Positions 8,141 through 16,414 of a DNA stretch of 64,000 nucleotides are shown piece after piece; the stretch's first letter is position 1; the number at the start of each line of letters is the position of its first letter. Source of the DNA: Wagnerdoeblera sp046292685 (GTDB taxonomy: Bacteria > Pseudomonadota > Alphaproteobacteria > Rhodobacterales > Rhodobacteraceae); NCBI RefSeq assembly GCF_046292685.1, contig NZ_JBKBQM010000005.1:1-64000 (forward strand). Reading direction: 5' to 3'. Made by a program: the position numbers and the translations under genes. Below the pieces are notes generated by a model. That model was not told where the DNA came from. It did no database searches and worked only from the letters and a program-made list of their open reading frames with translations.

Positions 8141-9400
8141 TTACTTCAGCGATGCGATGAAGGCGCCCACTTCCTCCAGCGGGATGTAGCGCTTTTCCTC
8201 GACCCCGCTGGCACCGAAGGTCCAGGACACCGCCGGGGCCGACACATCGCCATACGGGTCGAAGGACACCGCGCCGGTGCCGCCCTGGATCGAGACGGCC
8301 TTGCCTTCCTTCAGCAGCGCCATCGCCTTTTTCAGCCCTTCGACATCGACGCCCACCTTTTCGCCGTTGGGGTCGGTCACCATCGGCACCTTGGCGGCGA
8401 TTTCCGCCCCCGTGGCGCCACGCCCCGCAGCATGATAGGCCAGCAGCGAAATGGCCGCGGCATCGAAGCTGTTGGGCAGGCCCGGGCCGCTCGGCGGCTT
8501 GCCGAACCTGGCCTCATAGGCGGCCTTGAAGCTGCTGGCGCTGTCGGTGCGCGGGGTCGAGGTATCGGTGCCGATGAAATCGGCCAGATACTGCATCCCC
8601 ACCGCATCGCGGAACTCGTCGGATTTCAGCGAGTTGGCGCCGATCATCTTCGTCGTGCCGCCCAGGCTCAGCCATTCGCGCACGACCGAGATGCCCTCTT
8701 TCGGATAGAGCGGCAGATACAGCGCATCGGGCTCGCTGGCCAGCGCCTGGGTCACCTCGGCGCGGTAGCTGGGCTGCGCATCGGTGATGGCGATCGAGGC
8801 CGCAACCTCGATGCCCGAACCCTGGAAGGCCTCGGTCGCAAGGCGGGCGATGTCCTGGCCCCAGTCGTCGTTCTTGTAAAGGATCGTGACCTTCCTGTAG
8901 CCCTGTTCCCTGGCCACCATCGCCGCGACCGCAGCCTGCACCCGGCTGGTGGCAAAGGTGCGGAACCACAGCCCCTTGAGCTGGCCATCCGCCGCAAGCC
9001 CGGTGATGCGGGTCGAGGACGAGCAGCAGGAAATCTGCATCACCCCGGCCGGCACCGTCACCGAGGTGAGAATCGGGATGGTCACGCCCGACGACACGGC
9101 ACCCATCAGCAGTTGCACCTTGTCCAGGTCCACCAGCGCCTTGGCGGCATCGACGCCCACCTTGGCATCGTTCTGGTCGTCGCGCAAAATCGCCTCGACC
9201 TTGCAGCCATCGACGCCGCCGGCCTCGTTCACCATGTCGGCGACCCACAGTGCGGTTTCGGCAATCGGCTTGCCCCAGTCCACCGACGTGGGCAGCACCA
9301 CGCCCACCTTCACCGAACAGTCCTGCGCGGCGGCAAGCCCCGCCTGCGCCATCAGGGCCATCGCCGCGGCGGCGGCGAAGCCTGCGAATTTGCGTGTCAT
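8141..9400 (-). CDS. HAAT-family ABC transporter substrate-binding protein
   Basis: A 419-residue periplasmic type I binding protein. The first ~25 residues form a signal peptide (MTRKFAGF, an Ala-rich core, then AAAQD). Mature features include SVKVGVVLP and the AKALVDLDKVQLLMGAVSSG lobe usual in LivJ/LivK-type proteins. It captures the ligand for the LivHMGF-like complex. Its start overlaps the livM stop by ATGA, making it the last of seven coupled genes. The partners (two aldo/keto reductases, a RidA domain, TIGR04076) suggest a carbonyl- or imine-bearing metabolite rather than a branched-chain amino acid, but this is inference. Confidence 0.85.
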   Translation of the reverse strand: MTRKFAGFAAAAAMALMAQAGLAAAQDCSVKVGVVLPTSVDWGKPIAETALWVADMVNEAGGVDGCKVEAILRDDQNDAKVGVDAAKALVDLDKVQLLMGAVSSGVTIPILTSVTVPAGVMQISCCSSSTRITGLAADGQLKGLWFRTFATSRVQAAVAAMVAREQGYRKVTILYKNDDWGQDIARLATEAFQGSGIEVAASIAITDAQPSYRAEVTQALASEPDALYLPLYPKEGISVVREWLSLGGTTKMIGANSLKSDEFRDAVGMQYLADFIGTDTSTPRTDSASSFKAAYEARFGKPPSGPGLPNSFDAAAISLLAYHAAGRGATGAEIAAKVPMVTDPNGEKVGVDVEGLKKAMALLKEGKAVSIQGGTGAVSFDPYGDVSAPAVSWTFGASGVEEKRYIPLEEVGAFIASLK

Positions 9401-10377
9401 CCCGTTACTCCCTTGCTGGTGGTTCCGGCCCTGGCGGCCGGTTTGAAAAACCCTGCGATGCGTTCGGGCAGCAGCCCCTGCGGCCGCCACAGCAGCATCC
9501 CCACGATCACCGACCCGATCAGAATGTATTGAATCGAGCCGGTGTAAAGCTGCATCGACTGCGGCGCGAACTTCGACAGGGCAAAGCCGCTGGCCGTCCA
9601 GGCCGCCCAGATCAGAAAGGCGCCCAGAACCGCGCCGCGGTTGTTGCCCGCCCCGCCGACGATCAGCATCGCCCAGACCTGAAAGGTCAGGATCGGCGCC
9701 AGATCCTGCGGGCTGACAAAGGCATAGAAGGCCACATACAGCCCGCCCGCCAACCCCATGATGGCCGAACCGATGACAAAGCTTTGCAGCCGCAGCCGCG
9801 CGGGGTTCTTGCCCAGGCTGCGCGCCGCCGTCTCGTCCTCGCGGATGGCGCGCAAGGCACGGCCATAAGGTGAATGCACCAGCCGCTCCAGCCCCCAGAA
9901 CACCGCCAGCAGAACCGCCAGCACCATCGCCAGAAAGACCAGGCCATAGACGAAGGTGTTGCCGATGGCCGCCTCCAGCGGGCGGGGAAAGCCGCGCAGG
10001 CCCTTGGCACCGCCGGTCAGCCATTCGGCGTTGCGGGTCACACTTTCGAACGCGACCGCGACGCCGAAGGTGGCAATCGCCAGGTAATCGTGCCGCAGCC
10101 GCAGCGTCAGCAACCCCACGATCCAGGCCACCAGCGCCGCCAGCGCCACCCCCCCCGCCAGCGCCAGCAGAAAGGGCCATTCGAACCCGCCGAACTGCCC
10201 CGGTTCGGGCCGCCCGCCCAGCAGCATGGTGCCATAGGCCCCGGCCCCGAAAAACGCCACCACCCCGCCGTTGAACAGCCCGGTGTAGCCCCATTGCAGG
10301 TTCAGCCCCAGAACCACGATGGCCAGGATCCCCGCCATGGTGGCAAAGAACGCCAGATAGGAAATCAGCCCGATCAT
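9397..10377 (-). CDS. branched-chain amino acid type ABC transporter permease (LivM-like)
   Basis: A 326-residue polytopic permease with 8-10 predicted membrane helices. It has the LivM features DYLAIATFGVAVAFE and GRALRAIREDETAARSLG (the cytoplasmic coupling loop) and VWAMLIVGGAGNNRGAVLGA near the end. With the LivH-like protein it forms the membrane channel. It is coupled to livH upstream and the binding-protein gene downstream by ATGA overlaps. Confidence 0.9.
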   Translation of the reverse strand: MIGLISYLAFFATMAGILAIVVLGLNLQWGYTGLFNGGVVAFFGAGAYGTMLLGGRPEPGQFGGFEWPFLLALAGGVALAALVAWIVGLLTLRLRHDYLAIATFGVAVAFESVTRNAEWLTGGAKGLRGFPRPLEAAIGNTFVYGLVFLAMVLAVLLAVFWGLERLVHSPYGRALRAIREDETAARSLGKNPARLRLQSFVIGSAIMGLAGGLYVAFYAFVSPQDLAPILTFQVWAMLIVGGAGNNRGAVLGAFLIWAAWTASGFALSKFAPQSMQLYTGSIQYILIGSVIVGMLLWRPQGLLPERIAGFFKPAARAGTTSKGVTG

Positions 10378-11288
10378 GACTGGTCTTCTCCGAACAGCCC
10401 GTGCGGGCGCACCAGCAGCACGGCCAGGATGATGACAAAGGGCATCGCCGGCGCGTAACCCGACGGCAGCACCATCAGCGCCAGCCCCGAGGCGATGCCC
10501 ACGATGAACCCGCCCAGCACCGCGCCATGCACGCTGCCGATGCCGCCCACGATGGTGGCCGCAAACACCGGCAGCAGGAAGTTGTGCCCCAGCACCGGCG
10601 ACAGGTGGTTGGTCATGGCATAGAACACCCCCGCCGCCGCCGACAGTGCGCCGCCGATCATCCAGACGGCGGTAATCATCGTGCTCAGCCGCACGCCCGA
10701 CACCTGCGCCAGCGCCGGGTTTTCCGCCACCGCGCGCAAGGCAAAGCCGAAGGTGGTGCGCGTCAGCACCAGATGGAACAGCCCCATCAACGCCAGCGCC
10801 GCCACCAGCACGAAGACCTGATCGGGCTTTATCAGCAGCAAGGGGTCGCGGCTCAGCACCACGGCAAAGGCGATGTCTTGCGAATAGAGCTGCGCCTTGT
10901 GGCCGAAGGCCAGCGTCAGAACGTTGCGCACGATCAGCGCCACCCCGAAGCTGGCGAACACCATCGACAGCGTGTCGGCCTTGGCGCGGATGCGCCTGAA
11001 GACCAGCCAGTCGATCGCCACCGCCGAGGCGCCGGTCAGCACCATCGCCACCAGCGTGGCCAGCGCCAGCGAGGCGGTCAGCGTCAGCGGCTTGAAGGCG
11101 GTGGCCAGCACCGGCGCCAGCCCGGAAAACAGCGCGTCGAACACCAGCGCGGCATAGGCGCCGATGGCCAGCAACTCGGCATAGGCAAAGTTGGCAAAGC
11201 GCAGCATGTGCATGACCATCGTCAACCCGATGGCCCCCAGCGAGATGATGGCCCCGGTGAGAACTCCGTCCACGATACTCTGGATCAT
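10374..11288 (-). CDS. branched-chain amino acid type ABC transporter permease (LivH-like)
   Basis: A 304-residue permease beginning MIQSIVDGVLTGAIISLGAI, typical of LivH. It includes HMLRFANFAYAELLAIGAY and, near the C-terminus, ATIVGGIGSVHGAVLGGF, the region that docks with the ATPases. The ATG at 11288 overlaps the livF stop (ATGA). It pairs with the adjacent LivM-like protein. Confidence 0.9.
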   Translation of the reverse strand: MIQSIVDGVLTGAIISLGAIGLTMVMHMLRFANFAYAELLAIGAYAALVFDALFSGLAPVLATAFKPLTLTASLALATLVAMVLTGASAVAIDWLVFRRIRAKADTLSMVFASFGVALIVRNVLTLAFGHKAQLYSQDIAFAVVLSRDPLLLIKPDQVFVLVAALALMGLFHLVLTRTTFGFALRAVAENPALAQVSGVRLSTMITAVWMIGGALSAAAGVFYAMTNHLSPVLGHNFLLPVFAATIVGGIGSVHGAVLGGFIVGIASGLALMVLPSGYAPAMPFVIILAVLLVRPHGLFGEDQS

Positions 11289-12010
11289 GCTGCCCCCACG
11301 CGCTTGCCGCCCAGGTAGATTTCGCCCACCACCGGGTCCGAAAGGATGTCGGCCGCCGGCCCGTCGATCCGGTTGCGCCCTTCGGCCAGGATCCAGCAGT
11401 GGTCGGCCACCCGCAGCGCCTGCTTGACGTTCTGTTCCACCAGCAGCACGGTCACCCCTTGCCCGGTCAGGCTGCGCGCCAGGTCCAGCACCTCGGCCGC
11501 GATCTTGGGCGACAGGCCGGCCGAAGGTTCGTCCATCAGCACCAGGCGCGGGCGGTTGGCCAGCGCCATTGCCACCGCCAGCATCTGCCGCTGCCCGCCC
11601 GACAGCGCCCCGGCGCGGTCCTTGTGCTTGGCGGCCAGCGGCGGGAACAGCGCATAAAGCTCGTCCAGCCGCTGCGCACGGTCGGGCAGGCGGCACAGCA
11701 CCAGGGACAGATTCTCGCGGATGCTCAGGTGGCGAAAGATGTTGTCGGTCTGCGGCACATAGGCCAGCCCCAGCGCGCCCATCTGGTCGGGGCGGATGCC
11801 GGTGATCTCGGCCCCGTCCAGCACCACCCGCCCGGCGCTGACCGGCACAAGCCCGGCAATCGCCTTGATAAGCGTGGATTTTCCCGCGCCGTTCGGCCCG
11901 ATGATTACCGTCAGGCTCGCGCGTTCCACCGACAGGCGCACCTGGCGCAGGATGGGCAGGTCGCGCACATAGCCTGCCTCCAGCCCTTCGACGGTCAGGA
12001 TCGCGCTCAT
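11285..12010 (-). CDS. ABC transporter ATP-binding protein (LivF-like)
   Basis: A 241-residue ATPase. It has Walker A GPNGAGKS (~38-46), a Q-loop in LAYVPQTDNIF, signature LSGGQRQM, Walker B RLVLMDEPSAGLSP and the switch His/Gln region LLVEQNVKQAL. This matches the LivF half of a HAAT importer. The ATGA overlap with livG means both ATPases are probably made in equal amounts. Confidence 0.92.
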   Translation of the reverse strand: MSAILTVEGLEAGYVRDLPILRQVRLSVERASLTVIIGPNGAGKSTLIKAIAGLVPVSAGRVVLDGAEITGIRPDQMGALGLAYVPQTDNIFRHLSIRENLSLVLCRLPDRAQRLDELYALFPPLAAKHKDRAGALSGGQRQMLAVAMALANRPRLVLMDEPSAGLSPKIAAEVLDLARSLTGQGVTVLLVEQNVKQALRVADHCWILAEGRNRIDGPAADILSDPVVGEIYLGGKRVGAA

Positions 12011-12774
12011 GCCGGCGCCCCCAGATAGGCATCGAGCAGCAAGGGGTTCGCCCGTGCCGCGTCGGCCGTGCCCTGGAACACGACGCGCCCTTCGGCCAGC
12101 GCCACCACCGGGTCGCAGTGGCGCATGACGAAATCCATGTCGTGCTCGATGATGACAAAGGTGGTGCCTTGCCGGTTCAATTCCTCGATGCGCTCGATCA
12201 GCGTGCGGGTCAGCGAAGGGTTCACCCCTGCCGCAGGCTCGTCCAGCAGGATCACTGCCGGGTCGCCCATCAGCGCGCGCGCCAGTTCCAGCAGTTTCAT
12301 CTGCCCGCCGGAAATCTTGCCTGCCGGGTGGTCGGCCAGCTTGCCCAGCGTCATGAAATCCAGGATGCCGCGCGCCTTGTCGCGCAACCGCGCTTCCTCG
12401 GCCGCCACCCGGCCGCGGCGGAACAGCGCCCCCAGCACCGTTTCGCCCACCTGCGCCGGCGGGGCCAGCAGCACGTTGTCCAGCACGCTCATGCGCCGGA
12501 ACGGCCGCGGGATCTGGAAGGTGCGCGCCAGCCCGCGGGAAAACAGCGCCTCGGACGGCAGGCCGGTGATGTCCTGCCCGTTCAGGCTGACGCTGCCGGC
12601 CGTGGGTTTCAGCGTGCCGGCCACCATGTTGAACAGCGTGGTCTTGCCCGCGCCGTTCGGCCCGATCAACCCGGTGATCGACCCGCGCCGGATGTCGAGC
12701 GTCACGGAATCGACCGCGCGGAACGGGCCGAAATCCCGCGTCAACCCGCGCAAGGACAGAACCGCCTCGCTCAT
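12007..12774 (-). CDS. ABC transporter ATP-binding protein (LivG-like)
   Basis: A 255-residue ATPase with Walker A GPNGAGKTT, the LivG-specific LARTFQIPRPF Q-loop region, signature ISGGQMKLLE, Walker B VILLDEPAAGVNP and switch IIEHDMDFVM. The C-terminal extension (VFQGTADAARANPLLLDAYLG) is the usual LivG tail. Its start overlaps the stop of the upstream aldo/keto reductase by ATGA, so the enzyme and transporter genes are one translational unit. Confidence 0.92.
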   Translation of the reverse strand: MSEAVLSLRGLTRDFGPFRAVDSVTLDIRRGSITGLIGPNGAGKTTLFNMVAGTLKPTAGSVSLNGQDITGLPSEALFSRGLARTFQIPRPFRRMSVLDNVLLAPPAQVGETVLGALFRRGRVAAEEARLRDKARGILDFMTLGKLADHPAGKISGGQMKLLELARALMGDPAVILLDEPAAGVNPSLTRTLIERIEELNRQGTTFVIIEHDMDFVMRHCDPVVALAEGRVVFQGTADAARANPLLLDAYLGAPA

Positions 12775-13844
12775 GCCCCGTGCACCTTGTCGTCGGGGTT
12801 GGTGTTGAGGTTGTATTTCATGATCCGCCCGTGCCGCCCGCTCCGGTCGCCTTCCAGCCCGTAGACCGGCCCCCCCGGCCCGCGCGCCTGCGCCAGCACC
12901 GCGGCGATGGCGGCATGGTCGTCGGCATCCAGAGCCAGGCGGAACGCCTCCAGCGTCTTGGGCAGATGGCGGGCATAGCGCGCGCCGACGATGGCGGCTG
13001 CCACCTGCGGCTGGTCCAGCACCCATCGCGTCGCCACCGACGACAGCGCCACCCCATGCCGCTTGCCGATGGTGTCGAGCGTTTCCAGCAGCGTCTGGAA
13101 CAGATCCCAGGGCCCGAACTCGTCGATGATGAGGCGGTATTTCACCAGGCTGCGGTTGTCGAACCGGAACCCCGGGTCGGGCCGGCCCAGCCAGGCATCG
13201 GTCAGGAACCCGCCGGCCAGCGTGCCATAGCACAGGATCTGGACGTTGCGCCGCGCGCCCCAGGCCGCCATCGTGGCCGCCGGGCGGCGGTCCAGCAGCG
13301 AATACTGCACCTGCGCCGACACCACGTCGAACCCGGCGTCGATGAAGCGGTCCATCACCGGCGTGTCCCAGTTGGTGGTGCCGAGGTTGGCGATCTTGCC
13401 CTGACGCTGGCAGTCCTTCAGCACCTCCAGCGCCTCCACGGCATTGCCAAGCGTCATGTCCCACCAGAAGAACTGCACCAGCGGAATCCGCTCGATCTGC
13501 AAGCGCTGCAAGGATCGGTCGATGATGGCCACCACCTCGTCGGGGCGCAGATCGGCCAGCCGGCCCAGGTCGGGCACCAGCTTGGTATGGACGACGACGC
13601 GGTTCGCCACCTCGGCCCCGCGGCGGCGGCGGACATCGGCGATGAAGGTGCCGATCATCTCCTCCACGCCCTTGTAGATGTCGGCGCAGTCGAAGGTGGT
13701 GATGCCGGCGTCCAGAAACGCCTCCATGTCGGCGATGGCCTCGGCGGGGCGCACCTCGCCGTGGTCGCCGGCCAGTTGCCAACCGCCCTTGATGATGCGC
13801 GAAATGCGGTGGCCGGGGCGCAGGTCGGCGGTTTCCACGGTCAT
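12771..13844 (-). CDS. aldo/keto reductase-like protein lacking the catalytic histidine
   Basis: A 357-residue TIM-barrel protein of the aldo/keto reductase superfamily, expected to use NAD(P)H on a carbonyl. The tetrad Asp52, Tyr57 (FDCADIYKG) and Lys88 (VVVHTKLV) are present. The position of the catalytic His is Phe126 (LVQFFWWD), where the related protein at 14954 keeps His (LLQFHWWT). Catalysis may therefore be altered or lost. It has a long C-terminal extension rich in Gly, Arg and Asn. It lies between TIGR04076 and livG with ATGA overlaps on both sides. The substrate is unknown. Confidence 0.82.
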   Translation of the reverse strand: MTVETADLRPGHRISRIIKGGWQLAGDHGEVRPAEAIADMEAFLDAGITTFDCADIYKGVEEMIGTFIADVRRRRGAEVANRVVVHTKLVPDLGRLADLRPDEVVAIIDRSLQRLQIERIPLVQFFWWDMTLGNAVEALEVLKDCQRQGKIANLGTTNWDTPVMDRFIDAGFDVVSAQVQYSLLDRRPAATMAAWGARRNVQILCYGTLAGGFLTDAWLGRPDPGFRFDNRSLVKYRLIIDEFGPWDLFQTLLETLDTIGKRHGVALSSVATRWVLDQPQVAAAIVGARYARHLPKTLEAFRLALDADDHAAIAAVLAQARGPGGPVYGLEGDRSGRHGRIMKYNLNTNPDDKVHGA

Positions 13845-14212
13845 GGCGTGTCCTTCCAGTAGGGGGTGCCGCGGGCATCGGGCAATCCGGTGGTGGCGGC
13901 GTGCGAAAACCACCGCCGCCCTTCGCGCGTGATGCGGAACCGCCCGCCGCAATGCGGGTCGGCGCAGGCGATCTCGCTGTCGGTGCTCATCCAGTCGTCG
14001 GGGTCGGTCTCGCGCTGGCGGGCCGGCAGATGCGGCAAGACCCCGATCAGCGCATACATCGACACGCTTTGCGGCCCGTCGAACACCAGGTTTTCGCCCA
14101 CCACGCGGAAATACTCTCCCTCCACATGGCGGCAGACCGGCGTTCGCCCCTCCAGCACGCATTCCACCCGCAGATCGTAAAGCCAGAAGCCCCGTTCGCC
14201 GTTCCGTTCCAT
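13841..14212 (-). CDS. TIGR04076 family protein of unknown function
   Basis: A 123-residue protein matching TIGR04076: YDLRVECVLEG near the start, VSMYALIGVLPHLPARQR in the middle, and DDWMSTDSEIACADPHCG, followed by FRITREGRRWF. Cys and His residues in the ACADPHCG loop could bind a metal. It is the first gene of the transporter operon and lies 54 bp from the divergent GntR gene. No function is established for this family as far as I know. Confidence 0.7.
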   Translation of the reverse strand: MERNGERGFWLYDLRVECVLEGRTPVCRHVEGEYFRVVGENLVFDGPQSVSMYALIGVLPHLPARQRETDPDDWMSTDSEIACADPHCGGRFRITREGRRWFSHAATTGLPDARGTPYWKDTP

Positions 14213-14253
14213 CGATGCGCCTTTCCGGGCTTGACCGACTCTCGTGTGATCTG

Positions 14254-14272
14254 TGATATTTTATCAATGATA
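14254..14272. promoter_or_regulatory. interleaved TGATA/TATCA operator-like repeat in the divergent promoter
   Basis: Three half-sites alternate: TGATA-ttt-TATCA-a-TGATA. They form two overlapping perfect inverted repeats (14254-14266 and 14262-14272), with a further TGTGAT direct repeat just left (14245-14257). This AT-rich island lies between the divergent TIGR04076 operon and the gntR gene in otherwise very GC-rich DNA. It is a good candidate binding site for that GntR protein, giving autoregulation and control of the operon. The first possible gntR ATG (14267) lies inside it. Confidence 0.5.
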
Positions 14273-14296
14273 CATCGTGAGCCTGTCAATAGTCCC

Positions 14297-14950
14297 ATGA
14301 CCAGCCCCGCCATCGCCCGCCTCGACCCGGTGAAACTGCGCGAGAATGCCTATTTCGCGCTCCGCGATGCCTTTACCCGCGGCGCCTTTGCGCCCGGCGA
14401 TGTGCTGAGCCTGCGAACCCTGGCCGAACAGCTGGGCGTCTCGATGACCCCGGTGCGCGAGGCGGTGCGCCGCCTTGTGGCCGAAGGCGCGCTGATCGAC
14501 ACGCCGTCGCGCACGCTGATGGTGCCGGTATTCGATGCCCGCCGCGCCGCCGACCTGATGGCCGCGCGCCTGGCGCTGGAACACCTGATCCTCGATCAGG
14601 CGATGGACCGGATCGACCCCGAGGGCATCGACCAGATCGACGCCATCCTGTCGCGCGCCAAAGACGGGCCCGACCACCTGCCCGACCTGGTGGCCAACCA
14701 CGACTTCCACTTCACGCTTTATCGCTTCAGCGGGTCCGAGGTGCTGTTGCCGCTGATCGAGGCGCTTTGGCTGCAATACGGCGCCTACCTCAACCTCATC
14801 ATCAACCGGCCGCAAGCCGGGCAGATCGCCGAACACGCCCACCACCGCGAAATCGTCGCCGCCTTGCGCGCCGGCAACCGGCCGGCCGCGCACGCGGCCT
14901 TGCAGGCCGACATCACCCGGTCCTTCCGTTTCCTCATTCCCGAAAGCTGA
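14297..14950 (+). CDS. GntR-family (FCD-type) transcriptional regulator
   Basis: A 217-residue regulator. The N-terminal winged HTH (~10-75) includes LSLRTLAEQLGVSMTPVREAVRRL. The C-terminal all-helical FCD domain shows the metal/effector-binding pattern: Asp and His in NHDFHFTLYRFSG and His in EHAHHREIVAALRAG. It is divergent from the transporter operon and 3 bp upstream of the AKR-RidA gene on its own strand. It probably senses the imported compound or a product of it. An ATG ten codons upstream (14267) is possible but lies in the operator-like repeat. Confidence 0.87.
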   Translation: MTSPAIARLDPVKLRENAYFALRDAFTRGAFAPGDVLSLRTLAEQLGVSMTPVREAVRRLVAEGALIDTPSRTLMVPVFDARRAADLMAARLALEHLILDQAMDRIDPEGIDQIDAILSRAKDGPDHLPDLVANHDFHFTLYRFSGSEVLLPLIEALWLQYGAYLNLIINRPQAGQIAEHAHHREIVAALRAGNRPAAHAALQADITRSFRFLIPES

Positions 14951-14953
14951 GCC

Positions 14954-16399
14954 ATGCCCAACCGCCCCGACCGCCTGCGCCTGACCGACCGGCTGGAAAT
15001 CTCGCGCGCCCTCACCGGCCTGTGGCAGGTGGCCGACATCGAAAGGAACGGCACCACCATCGACCCCGACACCGGCGCCGACTGGCTGGCCGCCTATGCC
15101 GCCGCCGGGTTCGACACCTTCGACATGGCCGACCACTACGGCAGCGCCGAGATCATTGCCGGGCGGCTGCTGGCGCGGGGCACGCGCGCGCTGGCCTTGA
15201 CCAAATGGTGCCCCGCACCGGGCCCGATGACGCCGCAGGTGGTGCGCGCCGGCGTGACCGAGCGGTTGCAGCGGCTGGGGGTCGAACGGGTGGACCTGCT
15301 GCAATTCCACTGGTGGACCTTCGAGCACCCGGCCTGGCTGGACGCGCTGCACGAACTGGCGCGGCTGCGCGACGAAGGGCTGATCGGAGAGCTCGGGGTA
15401 ACGAACTTCGACGCGGCGCATTTCAACCTTGCGCTGTCCGACGGCGTGCCGCTGCGCACCAACCAGGTCAGCTTTTCGCTGATGGACCGGCGCGCCGCCG
15501 GCGACCTGGCGGCGGTGTGCGAACGGCACGGGGCCTGGATCCTTGGCTATGGCACGCTGAACGGCGGCTTCCTGGCGGACAAATGGGTAGGCCAGCCCGA
15601 ACCCGCCCGGATCGACGACTGGTCCAAGATGAAATACCGCCGCTTCATCGACGCGGCCGGGGGCTGGGCGGCGTTTCAGGCGGTGCTGGGCGCCGCCGCG
15701 CAGGTGGCGCGCAAGCACGGGGTTTCGGTTTCCAACGTGGCGACGCGCTGGGTGCTGGAACAGGCGCGCGTCGCCGGCGTCATCATCGGGGCGCGGCTGG
15801 GCGAAAACTTCCACGCCGCCGACAACCTGCGGCTGTTCTCCTTTGCGCTCGACGACGAAGACCGCGCCACCCTGGCCGCCGGCTTTGCCGCCACGACCCC
15901 CATCCCCGGCGATTGCGGCGACGAATACCGCCGGCCGCCGTTCCTGACCGCCTCGGGCGACCTGTCGCACCACCTGTCCGAAGTGCCCAGGGCCTTCGCG
16001 CCCCAGGCGGTGGCGGGCGGCGCGCGCGTGCTGACCGGCTCGAAATGGGAAGACATCGCCGGCTATTGCCGCGCGCAGCGCATCGGCGACCGGATCCTGG
16101 TTTCGGGCACCACCGCGGTGGCCGGGCTGGCCCGCGCCGTGGCGCCGGCCGATGCCGGGGCCCAGACGACCTATATCCTCGACCGCATCATCGCCGCCGT
16201 CACCTCGCTGGGCGGCCGGGCCGAAGACATCGCGCGCACCCGCATCTACATCACCGACGAAGCCGACGTCATGGCGGTGTCCGCCGCACACGGGCGCGTG
16301 TTCGGCGCGGTCAAGCCGGCCAACACGCTGGTGCGCGTGGCCGGGCTGATCGGCGATCACCGGGTGGAAATCGAGGCCGAGGCGATCCTGCGCGGCTGA
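14954..16399 (+). CDS. aldo/keto reductase fused to a RidA/YjgF-like domain
   Basis: A 481-residue two-domain protein. Residues ~10-345 are an aldo/keto reductase barrel with an intact tetrad (Asp57, Tyr62, Lys84, His119). Residues ~355-481 are a RidA/YER057c/UK114 domain (GDRILVSGTTAV...DIARTRIYITD...RVEIEAEAIL). In RidA itself Arg105 binds the substrate carboxylate; the equivalent here is Asn457 (KPANTLVRV), as in RidA subgroups not known to have imine deaminase activity. The gene follows gntR directly and faces an operon with a second reductase and a HAAT transporter. The fusion suggests the barrel's reaction yields or uses an unstable imine/enamine-type intermediate; this is inference. 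Confidence 0.87.
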   Translation: MPNRPDRLRLTDRLEISRALTGLWQVADIERNGTTIDPDTGADWLAAYAAAGFDTFDMADHYGSAEIIAGRLLARGTRALALTKWCPAPGPMTPQVVRAGVTERLQRLGVERVDLLQFHWWTFEHPAWLDALHELARLRDEGLIGELGVTNFDAAHFNLALSDGVPLRTNQVSFSLMDRRAAGDLAAVCERHGAWILGYGTLNGGFLADKWVGQPEPARIDDWSKMKYRRFIDAAGGWAAFQAVLGAAAQVARKHGVSVSNVATRWVLEQARVAGVIIGARLGENFHAADNLRLFSFALDDEDRATLAAGFAATTPIPGDCGDEYRRPPFLTASGDLSHHLSEVPRAFAPQAVAGGARVLTGSKWEDIAGYCRAQRIGDRILVSGTTAVAGLARAVAPADAGAQTTYILDRIIAAVTSLGGRAEDIARTRIYITDEADVMAVSAAHGRVFGAVKPANTLVRVAGLIGDHRVEIEAEAILRG

Positions 16400-16414
16400 G
16401 GCTGCGGCTCAGCC
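16394..16414. terminator. hairpin spanning two convergent stop codons
   Basis: A 7-bp perfect stem (GGCTGAG / CTCAGCC) encloses a 7-nt loop. Each arm contains the stop codon of one of the converging genes (AKR-RidA on +, opgH on -). No T-run follows, so it would act as a weak bidirectional terminator or RNA-stability element. Confidence 0.35.
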
